From Erythrophleum ivorense (taxonomy: Eukaryota; Streptophyta; Magnoliopsida; Fabales; Fabaceae): a stretch of 64,000 bases of DNA. Below the pieces are notes generated by a model. That model saw only the letters and a program-made list of their open reading frames with translations. It was not told the origin of the DNA and did no database searches. The translations under genes were made by a program, and so were the position numbers. The stretch covers positions 2,875,501-2,939,500 of the forward strand of contig JAIUCV010000076.1 of assembly GCA_026724425.1 (NCBI GenBank), given 5' to 3'. Positions 29,974 to 42,164 of this stretch are shown one piece after another (the stretch's first letter is position 1; each line of letters opens with the position of its first letter).

Positions 29974-32900
29974 TCAACACTCGTCTGAGTCATTTGGATC
30001 ACTAAACTCGTCATCCGGTTCATCACTTCCGGAAAATTCATCTGATGCCCCCTCTTCTTCATCATCATCAGTAGAATTATTAACTACATTGACGAGGCGT
30101 GGGTTTTGGGGATCTATTAAGAAGATGGAGCCTGATGTGTTTTCGTCTGGTTCTGCTATTCTCGGGCAATGATCTTGTTGCATAGGTGGAATATCATCAT
30201 GTGGTCCAACGACGGTGCCCCTGGGAGAAACTTTGACAACGGATAACCAAGTAATCCCTGATGTTCGAACACGGGGATATGGGACGAATGTAACTTGTTC
30301 AGCTTGCGACGCCAGGATAAACGGCTCGAATTTGTTGTAACGCCGAGCTTGGTTTACATCAACTCCGTATTTGTTCTCTCGTACTCCTCTGCCGGGCGTT
30401 GGGTCAAACCAATCACATTTGAAGAGAACACATCTTAATCCAAGTATGCCGGGGTATTGAACTTCTATAATATCTTGCAACACGCCGTAGAAATCTACCT
30501 CACCCCTAACGCAAACCCCGTAATTCGCAGTTGCCCTCTCATTTCCATAGTTGAATGTATGAAACACGTATCCGCGTGTACAATACATTGGGGCAGTAGT
30601 TATTCTCCATATTGGTCCTTTGATTAACTCGTGAAACCATTGCGGGTATGTTTCGTCACCAAGAATAACCTATAGTATTGAAAAAAAAGTTGACATAAAA
30701 ACGTAATTAATATATATATATATAATTACAAACGTAATTGAAAGAAGAAGTATATAAGTCAAACTAACCGATGATTTAATCCACGATGCAAAGTGTTGAT
30801 CTTTGCGTTTGTTGACTTCGGTATCTGTAACCCCGTTGATACACTCCCGGACCTGTCTACAAAATTCCCTGTAAATCCAAAATGTATAGAATAAATATAT
30901 TGAATTTTTGCAAACAAATGCATTGTGAATCATCATATATATATACGTATGAATCGGAAAATATTTGACTTAGCTTACGTCTCAAATGGAGCAACTTCCT
31001 CGCAGTTGAGTAACACATACGTTTGTGCACTATGACGATCGTTCTCATCTGCCCACCATACTTCTTTAATGCATCCACCTAATCGCCCAACTGATGAGAA
31101 TATATCCTGTACACCTTCCATTGGATATGATCGTCCAACACCACCATCGTCATATCGTTTAGGAGCCCGTTTCCTTGTGCGCACTTTTGAAGGAAAATAG
31201 AAATCAGTGAAATGAGAAGTTTCTTGAGACAAACTTCCAGACACTATTGATCCTTCAACCCTCGCAAGATTTTTGGCTTTTCCTTTCAAATACCCCATAA
31301 ATCGTTCGAACAGGTACATCCACCGATAGTGTACCGGTCCACCAAGCTCTGCTTCGTAAGGAAGATGTACAGCTAGGTGTTCCATAACATCAAAAAAGGC
31401 TGGTGGAAATATCTGCTCCATATTGCACAACACCATAGGAATATTTTGTTGGAGTTGACCAATAACATCTACGGTAAGAGTTCGGGTAGAAAGATCTCGG
31501 AAAAACTCTCCAATCGCTGCAAAACAAATATTTCTTTCGTTATTTCATATACATATATATATATATATCAATTAATGAGGTTTAAATATATAATTTATAA
31601 AATATATCTGCTATTGCTGCATGTACTTCTGACGGTAGGATTTCCGCAAATGCAAACGGAAGTAATCGTTCCATAAACACATGGCAGTCGTGACTTTTCA
31701 TCCCAGAAAACTTTTGTCCTTGAACACATTTAGATAGATTGGAAACATATCCGTCCGGAAACTTCACATCAGACGATGCCCATTTGAACAAGGACAACTT
31801 TTCTGCAGCCCCTAACTGAAATATAGCAACTGGTACTTCCCCCTCGTTAGAGATATGCAATTCACTCCGTGAACAAATTTCCGGCAAGTCCAATCTTGTC
31901 TTCACACTGTCTTTCGTTTTACCTTTTACGTTTAACACCGTATGCATGATATTATCGAATAAATTCTTTTCAATGTGCATAACATCGAGGTTGTGTCTGA
32001 GAAGATGAGAGCTCCAGTATGGAAGGTTCCAAAAAATACTCTTCTTATGCCAATTGTGCTGTTCCCCGTATCCGTCAGGCATATTCCCCGGGGTGTGCCA
32101 GTTCCCACCACGTTTAACTGTACTCTCTGCGCCATAATGATCAATTTGCGCTTCTATAGTCTCTCCAGATAAAATCACAGGTGGAGGAACACGAACAGCT
32201 TTGTTCTTCTTAAACAATCTCTTGTTTCTCCGGTATCTATGGTTCAACGGTAAGAATCGACGGTGACAGTCAAACCAGCTTGTCTTTCTCCCGTGTTTAA
32301 GTTGAAATGCATCTGTTCGATCGAGACAATACGGGCAAGACAACCGCTTATGCGTAGTCCACCCAGAAAGCATTCCGTATGCCGGGAAATCGCTTATTGT
32401 CCACATAAGCACTGCCTGCATCGTAAAGTTCTTCTTTTGCGAAATATCGTACGTCATAGCTCCAGTATACCACAACTCTTTCAATTCTTCTATCAAAGGT
32501 TGTAAAAAAAATCAAGGGAGCGCCGCGGATGCTTCGGTCCAGGAATCAGGATACTCATAAATAGAAATTCTCTCTGCATGCACATATCAGGAGGAAGATT
32601 GTAAGGCGTTAATATTATCGGCCATAGAGAGTATTGCCTACCAGACATGCTGAAAGGACTAAATCCATCCGTGCAAAGACCCAAGTAGACATTTCTTTTC
32701 TCGCTAGCGAAATCTGGATGCACCGCCTGATAGTGTTTCCACGCTTTAGCATCAGAAGGATGCCTAATCTCTCCTTCTGTCTGCGAATGATCGCCATGCC
32801 ATCTCATCAATCCTGCCGTCCTCTCAGACTGATACAGTCTTCGCAATCTATCTTTTATTGGTAAGTACCACATCCGTTGGTACGGTACCTTGTTTCGCCC

Positions 32901-33729
32901 ACGACCTTGTGGCTTGTATCGTGGCTTATGACAAAATCGACACTCCTGCAACTTATCATCATCTTTCCAGTATAGCATGCAATTATCAACACAAACATCT
33001 ATCATCTGAGAAGGCAGCCCAAGACTAAACACCAATTTATGTATATCGTAATATGAATCAGCAGCTACATTATCATCTGGTAAGATATCCTTAATTGATC
33101 AGCCCAACCGTCCATGATAAACTGACTTAGATTACCATCAGTTTTAAGAGTCATCATCCTTGCTGCAACTGACAATTTAGTGTGCCCCTTTGTACATCCA
33201 TCGTACAAAGGCTGATCTGCTGCTGCTAACATATCAAAAAACTTTCTTGCATCTGCATTAGGTTCCTCATACGCCACATTATGAGGATCTCCAAATGTAC
33301 TTGCGGTTTCAGGAAATGCATCACTCACCATTTCATGCATCCTATCAACTTCACTACCGTAATTAACAGGATGATGTTCAATTATCGGATCTACATTTTC
33401 CTCAAAATGCATTCTTTCATTAATATAATTACTACTGCTACTACTAGCGGCATTTCCTCCATGACCTTCCCCGTGGCAATACCAAATATAATAATTCTGC
33501 ATAAATCCTCTATTCAACATATGCGACCATACTCTTGATATAAGCAAAATTTTCTATTCATGCATTTTGGACAAGGACAGTACATGTACTTATTACCGCT
33601 TTCGATCGTAATTTGCAATGTGCTGGCCTGGTACATGAATCATTCAAGGCCATCTCTGAACTCTTTCCTCAGCAACCCATCGGAATTGGTACGATTGTAC
33701 ATCCATTCCCGTAGCTGATAAATTGACAT
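29974..33729 (-). pseudogene. CACTA TNPD-type transposase (Transposase_21, DUF4218, DUF4216), disrupted
   Basis: The minus-strand start MSIYQLREWMYNRTNSDG at 33729 is the transposase-associated domain, with a zinc-like CPCPKCMNRKF. Then come the Transposase_21 core (IDVCVDNCMLYWKDDDKLQEC, DAKAWKHYQAVHPDFASEKRN, TISDFPAYGMLSGW, HNLDVMHIEKNLFDNIMHT), DUF4218 (31516 leftwards, FFDVMEHLAVHLPYEAELGGP, HYRWMYLFERFM) and DUF4216 (GVCVRGEVDFYGVLQDI, DWFDPTPGRGVREN), ending in an acidic tail at 29974. Damage: TGA at 33640-33642, frameshifts near 33560, 33090 and 32510 (in an A-tract), and a splice donor near 31600 that reads AT where GT is expected. The enzyme would cut at the CACTA ends. Confidence 0.88.
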
Positions 33730-33829
33730 ATTTTGTTTTTCTCTGAATTTTCAGTTTTTTTGGAGAAATAAGTTTAAGTATTTGAGAGTGAAATTTTCGT
33801 TATTGAACCTCAACGTATATATAGAAAAT

Positions 33830-34321
33830 TTTGTGACATTAACCACGAATTTGCAACGACTATTGCAACCAATTTCCATCTAATTTCCAACGATTTCATT
33901 TTTTTACAACGACTTAACATCGATTTTTACTGATGTTAAAAAACAGGTACGCATCTTTAATACGCGTTTTAAACCATGTGCTCACCTAATTCAGTAGTCG
34001 TAAAAAGGTCGGAAGTTTACAACGATGTACCTTCGAAAATAAAGTTACACGTAAAATCGTTGTAAATTCGATGTTCATTAGCTACTTATTTTATTCGTTG
34101 TCAAATCGTGGTAACTTTACCACGAATTAACGTCGATTTAAGTGAACGTGGTCAATTTGTCGTAATGTCGATGCACATTTACGACGATTTTACATCGAAA
34201 TGTTTTCGTCATAAATAACGACTTTACTACGGAATTGGTTTTCGTCGTACATTAGTTGCAAAATGGATGTTTTATACCGACGATTTTTTGGCCGTCGCAA
34301 ATGGCCTGTTTTGTTGTAGTG
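33830..34321. repeat. CACTA subterminal repeats, right end
   Basis: Diverged direct and inverted copies of the TTACGACGA motif up to the terminal inverted repeat. They are sparser and more drifted than at the left end. Confidence 0.8.
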
Positions 34322-35253
34322 TCATCTTCTTCGTCATCCGCCTCTCTTTCAGACTCGGAAGATGATGTGATGTCATCGACTTGGACAACCTCGGTAAGCG
34401 CTGGGACGGCCTCAACCAGTACCAGTTGGATGGCCTGCACGAAAACTTTCACCGCAACGGTACTTTGCGACAGAGCAACAACATCCTTTGAGTTAATTGA
34501 CGAAATGAGCTGGTCAAACGCCAATCGACCCCATGGGTACAACAAAAACTCATCCAGGTCCCTGATTAGCTCTGCATGCTCCTTTATTATCTTTGGTTTG
34601 TGCGAGCTTGGGCAAAGGACAGAAGCCGTCGACGCAAGGAATGCATATTTCATCCGAATGTCTTTGTCTGTGACCTTGTTCTTCTTGAGCATCGTCAACA
34701 CGCTCTCTACAGTCACACTTGGGAGCAAACCAAATAGATCTCCTCAATACGGTTTCTGCTTCACAATGGTTGCTTTCTTCTTCTTCGCTTTTGGATATCT
34801 ACCACACGGCAACCCGGTAACAATCGCAAACTCTCTCAGTGATATCCGGATTGGTCTCCCTGCAAAAAGTATCCAGATCTCGTGTTTCTTGTTAACCTTC
34901 AGCATGTGCGTGATGATAACTTGCCTAAAGCTTCCAGAGAATGAGGGTTTCTCTGACGACATAATCAATCTCCCGAAACTGGACTGTCGCATAGACTCTA
35001 CCTCATCCCTCTGCAATGAACTCAAAATTGCGTCGATGCTCTTCGGTTTGTGATATGAGTTCACTCTCTCGCCGGTCGGTTCTCCTCCAGCTGCAAAGAT
35101 TCGCTCGGGTAAAACAGGGATCTCCATGTTGTCCAGTATCCAAAAACAATTGTCCGAAATCCGATCGATGATGGGGACGGACCAGAATTTCGTCAAGACA
35201 AAGAAACTAAAAATGGAGAAAGCAGAGAAACCAGGAAAAAAAAACTTAGACAA
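34322..35253 (-). pseudogene. DUF1985 domain, 5' part of the MULE ULP1-like gene
   Basis: The open frame starts at 35253, but the family-like start is the Met at 35127 (MEIPVLPERIFAAGGEPTGERV). DUF1985 is readable as SIDAILSSLQRDEVESMRQSSF, FRQVIITHMLKVNKKHEIWILF and ISLREFAIVTGLPCGRYP. An in-frame TGA at 34744-34746 replaces a Trp codon (KQKPY-stop-GDLFGLLPSV). Reading continues through YAFLASTASVLCPSSHKPKI and WGRLAFDQLISSI to the acidic SESEREADDEEDD, where the CACTA element was inserted. DUF1985 joined to a ULP1-like domain is the arrangement known for ULP-carrying MULEs of Arabidopsis. Confidence 0.85.
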
Positions 35254-37665
35254 AACCCTTTTAATTCACTTCCCGAAACTAAAGAAGAAAGAGTTCGCCC
35301 AATCTGTGGATAGGGGAGTTCAGAAAGTGATGTCATTTTCAATGAGAAAAAATATTTTAAATAACATGATTTTATTGAAGCGCGCAAACCTTTCTTCTGG
35401 CATTTTATTGGAAAGCGGTGGAAACGCAACTTAGTCCGTAAATGTGTATTTAAAAAAAAATTATGACTGTATAAACATATAATGTCTAAGTTACAAAATA
35501 TGATGGGTTTTATAGCTATCCAACCCAATTACTCTCTTTTTTAACCGTATTGAACACTATCTTCTAAAAGTTTATAATATAAACCTATGTGGTATCTAAA
35601 GAGAAATGCTCTTTCAATAAATATTTTCCCAATTTAGGACCTTTAACTAAAGACTGCGTCAGTTTTACATATTAAAATAAAAAAGGTAGAGGAGTTTTAA
35701 AAGTAATTCGCATCAGATTCTACCAAAACAAACGACTGGTTTTGTTTCCATACAAAAGCAATCGTAAGTTTATTAGACTATTAGTTATATATATTTTTTC
35801 TAAAACAACTATAAATTGTTTGGATTTTTATCCAGAATGTATGATTATGCATGTTGTTGCTCTACTTTTGATATCATCTTGTATGATAAAACCTTTTTTT
35901 ATCCAGTCCTGCTCTGAGTGTAAAACAAGAACCATGCATCTGTTTGTTACCAAACAAGACCTTTTCATTATATCCCTTCTTTAATGCCACTACTTATGCA
36001 TTTTTGCTTTATGGTAATTATTCATATTTTTTAATCTGTGTTTATTATTTAGGACATCACGAGTTGCGTAATCATATGCTGTTAACTATTGACGAGGATA
36101 ATAGACATTGAAACGGAAGTAACCAATTACTTTTATTTATTGTTTAAAATAATGGTCTATAATTAATAACCAATTATCTTTCTTAAACATACATATAAGA
36201 TCACAGATGCATGTTCATTGTCAAACTTAAAACAATTTTCATTTGTATAATTATGATTACGTCATTTTCTATTTAAATAACAACGACTTTGTCAAATAAT
36301 GATAGCAGTACATTATGTAGACTCAACTCAAACAGAACTTTTGTTAACATATATATGGTTGTTCGATCGACGCAATTCTAAATACAAGAAAAGGTTGAGT
36401 AATAACCCCTTTAACAATCGGACAAAACCATCAAATAAATAATTACGATTGGGTATTTTAGTAATGTTCTACACAGCCATGTGATGAGGCTATGCGTTTT
36501 GGTAGGACTATAATTCGAAAATTGTTTAAAGTAGAAATATATAAAGTTTTACGTTGGCAGGGCTATATTAATTCCGAAATTGGTACAATTTCTTACAGGT
36601 TTTCGATAAGAATATGATATTTAAAGTCATTTCGTCGGTTTCGATTCACCGCATTTCTCTTTTTAACGTATAAAGGTTTTTTTTGTACGACATCCAATAT
36701 AATTTTCACAGCTTAAAAAAAGTTATTGCACTTGGCCAAAATATTACGCCTTTAGATTGCTTTATATATATATAAACGATGATCTTCTAGATTTAGACTA
36801 AGAACCTCGTTTATGACATCATTGAAATAATTAAGTTCGGTCTCTGATATTAGCCTTAGAAAATGAATGTTTGAGTTTTTATATATATTTATACATAATA
36901 TAAAAAAACTTAATAAATTCTTTTTTTTATTGAGGAAAACTGAATATGTTTATATAAAGAAAGTGATAAAAATTTGTAGCTGTACATGTGCACTTAAAGG
37001 CAAGTTTAAGCCTAAACCTGTAAGATTAATTAGAGTGACAATGGCTTAAGTGCCTTCCAAAAGGTAAAGTTGACTAACATTTGTCCCTTAATCTCCTGCT
37101 TGCGTATGTATGAGGAGACCATTTAATCTTGAATATCTAATAATACTCTACATACATCTAAGAAATATAATATGATCGATATAGATGTGTAAAACCTCAA
37201 TAAATGGCTCAACGATACATTGTCGGCTTTGAATTTTTGTTTCGCATAAATTTAACAAAACAAAAATATTAGTTGTAGATTCTGTTAATAAATTGTAAAT
37301 TTGGAGGCATAGTCATAGCTGAGTGCTCGATTGCGAGAGGACATCAAATGTGACGTCTAAGAACACCTAAGCATGTAAATCTGACTTTTTAACTATATTC
37401 TAAGTTAGTTGAGATTCAGATTCTCTAATTCAATTATTGGAGCAATGTTATTTTGCTTTATATATTTGTACTAAAATAATATATTAGTTCAAGAATGCGA
37501 TTAGTCAGCTTAAGGACTTAAACACGTCAGTGTACCAAAAAAAAAAACAAAAAAATAATGATACTATGCTCATAAGGAGATTGGGTGAAAAAAAAATCAT
37601 TATTATTCGTACTGTATTTAATATTCGGTAATTGGTACTGTAATTTTAGTTTACAAGCAAATATA
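35254..37665. other. AT-rich intergenic DNA
   Basis: No gene, RNA gene or complete transposon recognised. It probably includes the right end of the MULE, but no terminal inverted repeat was found by eye. Small open frames (for example 35742-35984) have no recognisable features. Confidence 0.5.
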
Positions 37666-38062
37666 CAGTAGAAATTCTATAAATTAATACTTGATAAATA
37701 ATAAACTCATAATTTGATAAATTTATCCGGTCCCAAGTCGGACCAGTGTAAAATATAGCACAAATTATAAAATAATAAGATAATAATATTTTTAAGAAAC
37801 CTATATAAATATAGAGTCTCATTAATATCATAAATTAATAACTTCCATAAAATGTAAGTATCTTACTGTTTGTTTTCATTTAGATTTAAATATTTAAAAA
37901 AAAATTCTCTAATTTTAGAATAAAACTTTAGAAAATATTATAACTTTTACAAATATATTATTTCTTAATAAAAATATTTTATTTAAAACCGATAATTTAA
38001 TATCTTTATAAATTAATAAAATATTAAAGTTTCAACATTATTAATTTATAGAGTTTCTATTG
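37666..38062. mobile_element. Emigrant-like MITE (Tc1/mariner-pogo type)
   Basis: The 397-bp element starts CAGTAGAAATTCTATAAATT and ends with its near-inverse AATTTATAGAGTTTCTATTG, flanked by TA on both sides (37664-37665 and 38063-38064). The terminal repeat and the internal GGTCCCAAGTCGGACC palindrome-like word are features of the Emigrant family described in Arabidopsis. It has no coding capacity and was mobilised by a pogo-type transposase. Confidence 0.85.
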
Positions 38063-38328
38063 TATATCAATATCATTGTATATGAATGAAAACCTATAAT
38101 TATGAATATTCTAAACTTTGCATAGATTAAAATGGATATAGAGAGCCCAATCAATGACTAACAAAAACAGACTTGTATTCAAAATTATATCGTCAATTAT
38201 AATAACTCAATTATATCACCAGTCAGTTAAGATAAAACAATATGTAAATAAGATAGTAACGATTTACCGATTCAAAAAAAAAATTAATACAATCAGGAGA
38301 TACCCATTTTGAGCTGGTAAAACCATAA

Positions 38329-38899
38329 GGCCTTGATTGGTAGAGCATTTAGAAGAGCATTATGCTCTTTGTAATCCAATCAACTTTGATTAATAGAGCA
38401 TTTAGGAGAGCATTTAGAAACTGCTAATGCTCTCTAAACTGCTCCTCCCTCCCTGCTTTGAAATGGAGCTTTTCTAAAGCATTGAGGCTTTAAAATATTA
38501 AAATAATTATATTTTATTTATTTATAATGATAAAAAATCGAAAATTATATTTATATTAAATTTAAAATATTATAATTTTGAAACTTATTTTTATCATTAA
38601 TGTATTATTCATAAAATAATAATTTAATAAATATAATTTAAATATGAAATAATTATTAAATAATTTATAAAAAATTAGAAAATCTTATGTTATTTATAGA
38701 ATATATATATATATATATAATGCATTAAAATAAATATCAACTTACACATTAAATATTTTAACAAAAAGTTATAATAAAATAGCTCACAGCTCTACCAATC
38801 ACATAAAATATATATTAGTCAAGAGCATACAGTTTCAGCACCACCCTGCTTATGCCCCATAAGCCTAATGCTCCTCTAAATGCTTTACCAATCAAGGCC
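38329..38899. mobile_element. Tourist-like MITE (PIF/Harbinger type)
   Basis: The 571-bp AT-rich element has terminal inverted repeats GGCCTTGATTGGTAGAGCAT and, at the other end, GGCCTTGATTGGTAAAGCAT. Flanks carry the 3-bp duplication TAA (38326-38328 and 38900-38902), typical of PIF/Harbinger insertions. Extra degenerate copies of the GAGCATTTAG word sit inside both ends. No coding sequence. Confidence 0.87.
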
Positions 38900-38902
38900 T
38901 AA

Positions 38903-38911
38903 GAATACCCA

Positions 38912-38958
<47 letters not shown>

Positions 38959-39441
38959 GACAAAACGTAAGAATATATGTTTAAGTGACTAAATAGTATA
39001 TTTTCCAATTCTCTTACAGTTTCTAATTTTACCAAACTATTATACAGTACTGGCATCTTTTTTATTGGACTGTCTTGTCTTGCCGTATTAGCATTTTTTA
39101 CCAGCATCATTTACAGTTTTTAATTACTAAATAACTTTTTAGTGTTATCAACTTATCATTTTGATAACATTTGCGAAATTACTAGAACTATTACCATTTT
39201 GTATCACCAGTCATACTTGTAGTAATTGATTTATATTTTATTTTATTTTTTTTTAAAAAAAGCAGTTGAAAATGAACACATGTTGCGTCGACATCTACAC
39301 TACACAAAAAAAAAAAAAAATGTCGACATCTACACTGCAAGTTGGAGATGAAATAATAAACTGATACATTTGAACTATAAAAGTAAGTTCAGTCCTTTTA
39401 GTTTCCAACTTTCAGTTGGTCCGCTTCTTTGATTCTTTCTC
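38903..39441. other. AT-rich spacer with long poly-A tract
   Basis: A run of 42 A residues lies at 38916-38957. Further on, the word TGTCGACATCTACACT and relatives are duplicated around an A-run (about 39287-39340). No gene seen. The last nine bases (39433-39441) are one copy of the Pack-MULE target duplication. Confidence 0.6.
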
Positions 39442-39642
39442 GGGAAAAACCCTTAAAAAAATCTGAACTAATTTTCATTTGCTTTAAAAAGCCACGAACT
39501 TTTAACGTTGCCAGAAAAAACCCAATTTATTTTTCATTGTCATTTTAATTCACAAAAATTTAAAAATCGAAAATTTGATAAAACGTTTTAGTAAACGCTT
39601 AATTTTTAAACGCTGTTATTAAATTGGCGATTACATTAATTA
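39442..39642. repeat. Pack-MULE left terminal inverted repeat
   Basis: About 201 bp, AT-rich, matching the right end in reverse complement with few differences, up to GGCGATTACATTAATTA. Confidence 0.9.
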
Positions 39643-39687
39643 AAACCTTTCGTGCTAAATAGCTGACTATCCATTTATCAGATTTCT

Positions 39688-40110
39688 TCAAAATTCCAGC
39701 CGGAGAAGTCGCCGGAGATCCTGAGACGCCGAATCATCCACGGTTACAACAACGACCAGGCTTTTCGCATTCCTCCTCGAGAACGACGGCAAAGGCAGCG
39801 AGCTCGGCGCCGGAGAAACAACGAAAGTCGAAGATCCGGCGTAAATATCGTCGACAAAGAACTCAGGTGGATTTTTACCAGAAGATCTCCGAACCTTGAT
39901 GTTTGAATACGAATCGAAAGACTCTCCTCTTCTCCGAACGACGTCCTTCACTGTCGTTCTGAACTCATAGGAGCCGAATCGTCTCCTTTGGTCAGGTCGG
40001 AGAGGCGGCCTCCGGTGAATATGATTTCTCTGGGGGTGAAAAATTGTCCCCGGAGGATCTCTAATCCGGTCAACCAAACAATTTTGAGGCCGGATTATTT
40101 CAGTTCCCAT
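39688..40110 (-). CDS. Captured host-type protein with SPAPSSLPLP motif (PNRC-like)
   Basis: A 140-codon intact frame inside the Pack-MULE. The start MGTEIIRPQNCLVDRIRDPP, the RRGESFDS motif near residue 80, the AGSSTFVVSPAPSSLPLPSF motif and the end DDSASQDLRRLLRLEF match, in that order, a family of small uncharacterised plant proteins that have a proline-rich nuclear receptor coactivator (PNRC)-like motif. Both the N-terminal and C-terminal signatures are present, so this is close to a full coding sequence rather than an exon scrap, though it seems shorter than family members (from memory about 200 residues). No TATA box was identified for it; the TIR would have to supply the promoter. Whether it is expressed cannot be told. 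Confidence 0.7.
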   Translation of the reverse strand: MGTEIIRPQNCLVDRIRDPPGTIFHPQRNHIHRRPPLRPDQRRRFGSYEFRTTVKDVVRRRGESFDSYSNIKVRRSSGKNPPEFFVDDIYAGSSTFVVSPAPSSLPLPSFSRRNAKSLVVVVTVDDSASQDLRRLLRLEF

Positions 40111-40319
40111 CGCAGATTTCTTCTGGGAGCCAAAAAAGAAGAAGAAATCGTTGAGGAGGAAGAAGAAAAGGGTAAAATGGTCATTTTCTTCTATTCCTGC
40201 ACAGGTGGTTTTTTTGGTAATAATAATTTTAGTTAAATCTACAAAAAGGCTTTTTCTTTCCTCGAAACAAAAGACCGATAGACATTGGGATAATGTTGCA
40301 AAATTAAGGTGTTCGTGGT

Positions 40320-40521
40320 TAATTAATGTAATCGCCAATTTAATAACAGCGTTTAAAAATTAAGCGTTTACTAAAACATTTTACCAAATTTTCGATTTTT
40401 GAATTTCTGTGAATTAAAATGACAATGAAAAATAAATTGAGTTTTTTTCTGGCAACGTTAAAAGTTCGTGGTTTTTTAAAGCAAATGAAAATTAGTTCAG
40501 GTTTTTTTAAGGGTTTTTCCC
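40320..40521. repeat. Pack-MULE right terminal inverted repeat
   Basis: About 202 bp, the inverse of the left TIR, ending GGGTTTTTCCC. On the minus strand this TIR lies upstream of the captured ORF and could act as its promoter. Confidence 0.9.
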
Positions 40522-40530
40522 TTCTTTCTC

Positions 40531-40995
40531 TTATCAAAATATCTTCTTCAATTTATTATATTATTATTTTTTTTAGAACTTCAATTCATTCTTTTGTTTG
40601 TTCCACAGTTAAAATAGATGGACTGGTAGTAGTAATTGAATGTTGAAAACTAAATAGTGCTATAATTTGCCAAAACTCATTGTGAGATCAAACATCAGTA
40701 AATAATTTTGCTGTTTCGTTTGTATTTTTGAAACATTAATTAATATTAGAGACGAGTTTCGTTTAACAAAGAAAAAAAAAACACTAAAAATAGTTAGGTT
40801 TATATAAGTTTAATATATAGCAATTATTTATCTATAATATTGGTGATAATATATATTGCCATAAGAATATTTTAAAATTTATTATTTTATTATTTTACCG
40901 ATCGTGGTATATTTTGAAATGGTTTAACCCGAAACTAAATTTTTTCCGTAATATATTAATTTATTGAGTATATTCAATAGTCCGTAAATTATAAG
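40531..40995. other. AT-rich spacer
   Basis: No gene or repeat recognised. It ends at the LTR of the first Gypsy element. Confidence 0.6.
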
Positions 40996-42164
40996 TGAAA
41001 CAATCAAATTTTTTTTATAATTAATAGATGCAAAAGTATTTAATAAAATAATTAAATAAATAATTTAATCAAATAATTCAACTCAATCAAATTCCAGAAT
41101 AATAAAATAAATTTAGCAACCTAAACAGTAAACATCATGTTCTGTTACATTACAGCGGAAGACAAATAAATAAAACACCACATCCTATCATCCTCTCTTC
41201 GGTCCTGATTTCACGATCACACTTTTCTTTTACATGCATCACATGAAAATAGATGCGTAAGTTTTATCACAAATATTAGTGAGCCGATCATCCGCCTACA
41301 GACGAATTACGCAAATACCAAACATTTAACCAATTTAAATAATTCCCATAATTATTAAATAAATTCCACAATTAATAATTTTCACAATTATTCAAACAAA
41401 TAATTTCCACAATTATTTCTGAACATTTAAATAATTAATTATCCATTAAATAACTAATTCTCAGTTAAAACCACTTAACCAATTAAACAATTACACCAAT
41501 TTAAACTCATTGATTAAACAGTTCAATTAAACCACAAACCGACAGTGTCGACCGACACCACCTGGTGTCGCTCGACACTGCTCCACTTGGGGTCGCCCGA
41601 CACCGATCCCACAGATCGATAGACATGACGAATGAACAGTGTGAAAACACAAAATCAACAATCATCACAAATCAAACATATCAAAAGTACAACTATCACA
41701 TAAACAACACGAAAACCCAACACTTATCCTCCTAGAACAATTCGATCTAGCATTCACGAGCCTACGGTCACGCACTCACCTTGGAATGGATTGAGCAGAG
41801 AAAGGAGAGATGAACAGCAACAGGTAGCTCCTGATCAAGCCACAACACTCCAGAAATCAATCAAAAACCTCCAATCTCCTTTCCTCCTCTTAAACTCTCG
41901 AAAACCAGAAGAAAAAGCGGCCTCCTTCGCTTATAACTTCGCGACTTAGGGTTTCCAAACCCAAACCAGACAAAACCAACGACTTAAGTCGAAGCGGGAA
42001 TCAATTTCAATAGCCGGTGTCGACCGACACCCTCCTTGGTGTCGCTCGACACCACACGCCAGAACCAGCAAAACCGGACAAAAATCAGATCAGACCGAGA
42101 TTGATTCGCCGAACCGGTGTCGCTCGACACCAACTGACCAAAGAGTTGGTTTACGGATGTTACA
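40996..42164 (-). repeat. 3' LTR of Gypsy copy 1
   Basis: 1,169 bp. It contains five GGTGTCG-NN-CGACACC-type inverted repeats: 41544-41559 and 41564-41579 (each with one end base changed), 42016-42031, 42038-42053 and 42116-42131. Confidence 0.88.

Larger units (their letters stand above)
25634..34321 (-). mobile_element. CACTA (En/Spm-type) DNA transposon
   Basis: Termini are CACTACAAGAAAACAGGCC (25634) and, inverted, CACTACAACAAAACAGGCC (ending 34321), with the 3-bp target duplication TCA (25631-25633 and 34322-34324). The length is 8,688 bp. Two minus-strand genes are present: a TNPD-type transposase (33729 to 29974) and a Transposase_24/TNPA-like gene (27959 to 26247). The ends and the region between the genes are filled with TTACGACGA-type repeats, the usual subterminal binding sites of CACTA transposases. 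The transposase is disabled, so the element is not autonomous now. It lies inside an exon of the ULP-like gene; removing it and one TCA restores the frame (EEDDSEEASEK). Confidence 0.93.
1627..35253. mobile_element. Mutator-like element (MULE) with transposase and ULP1-like gene, broken by nested insertions
   Basis: Two convergent genes define the element: a MuDR/MULE transposase on the plus strand (segments 1627-3645, 6995-7579, 15691-16303) and a DUF1985 plus ULP1-like C48 peptidase gene on the minus strand (segments 35253-34322, 25633-23526, 17738-17228). MULEs that carry ULP1-like genes are known in Arabidopsis as the Kaonashi (KI) type. The stated limits are those of the coding parts. 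The true ends were not identified, because no long terminal inverted repeats or 9-bp target duplication could be recognised. Four insertions, one of them nested, add about 25.9 kb. Both genes carry stop codons and frameshifts, so the element is dead. Confidence 0.8.
39442..40521. mobile_element. Pack-MULE carrying a host-gene-like ORF
   Basis: Starts GGGAAAAACCCTTAAAAAAA and ends with the inverse. Terminal inverted repeats are about 200 bp (39442-39642 and 40320-40521). It is flanked by a perfect 9-bp duplication TTCTTTCTC (39433-39441 and 40522-40530). Long TIRs with a 9-bp TSD identify a Mutator-type element. There is no transposase inside; the interior instead holds an intact minus-strand ORF (40110-39688) resembling a plant protein family, which fits the Pack-MULE class known to capture host gene pieces. 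Confidence 0.9.

Noticed and set aside
39988..40363. Plus-strand frames within the Pack-MULE
   Set aside because: They are antisense to the recognisable minus-strand ORF and extend into the TIR without any domain.
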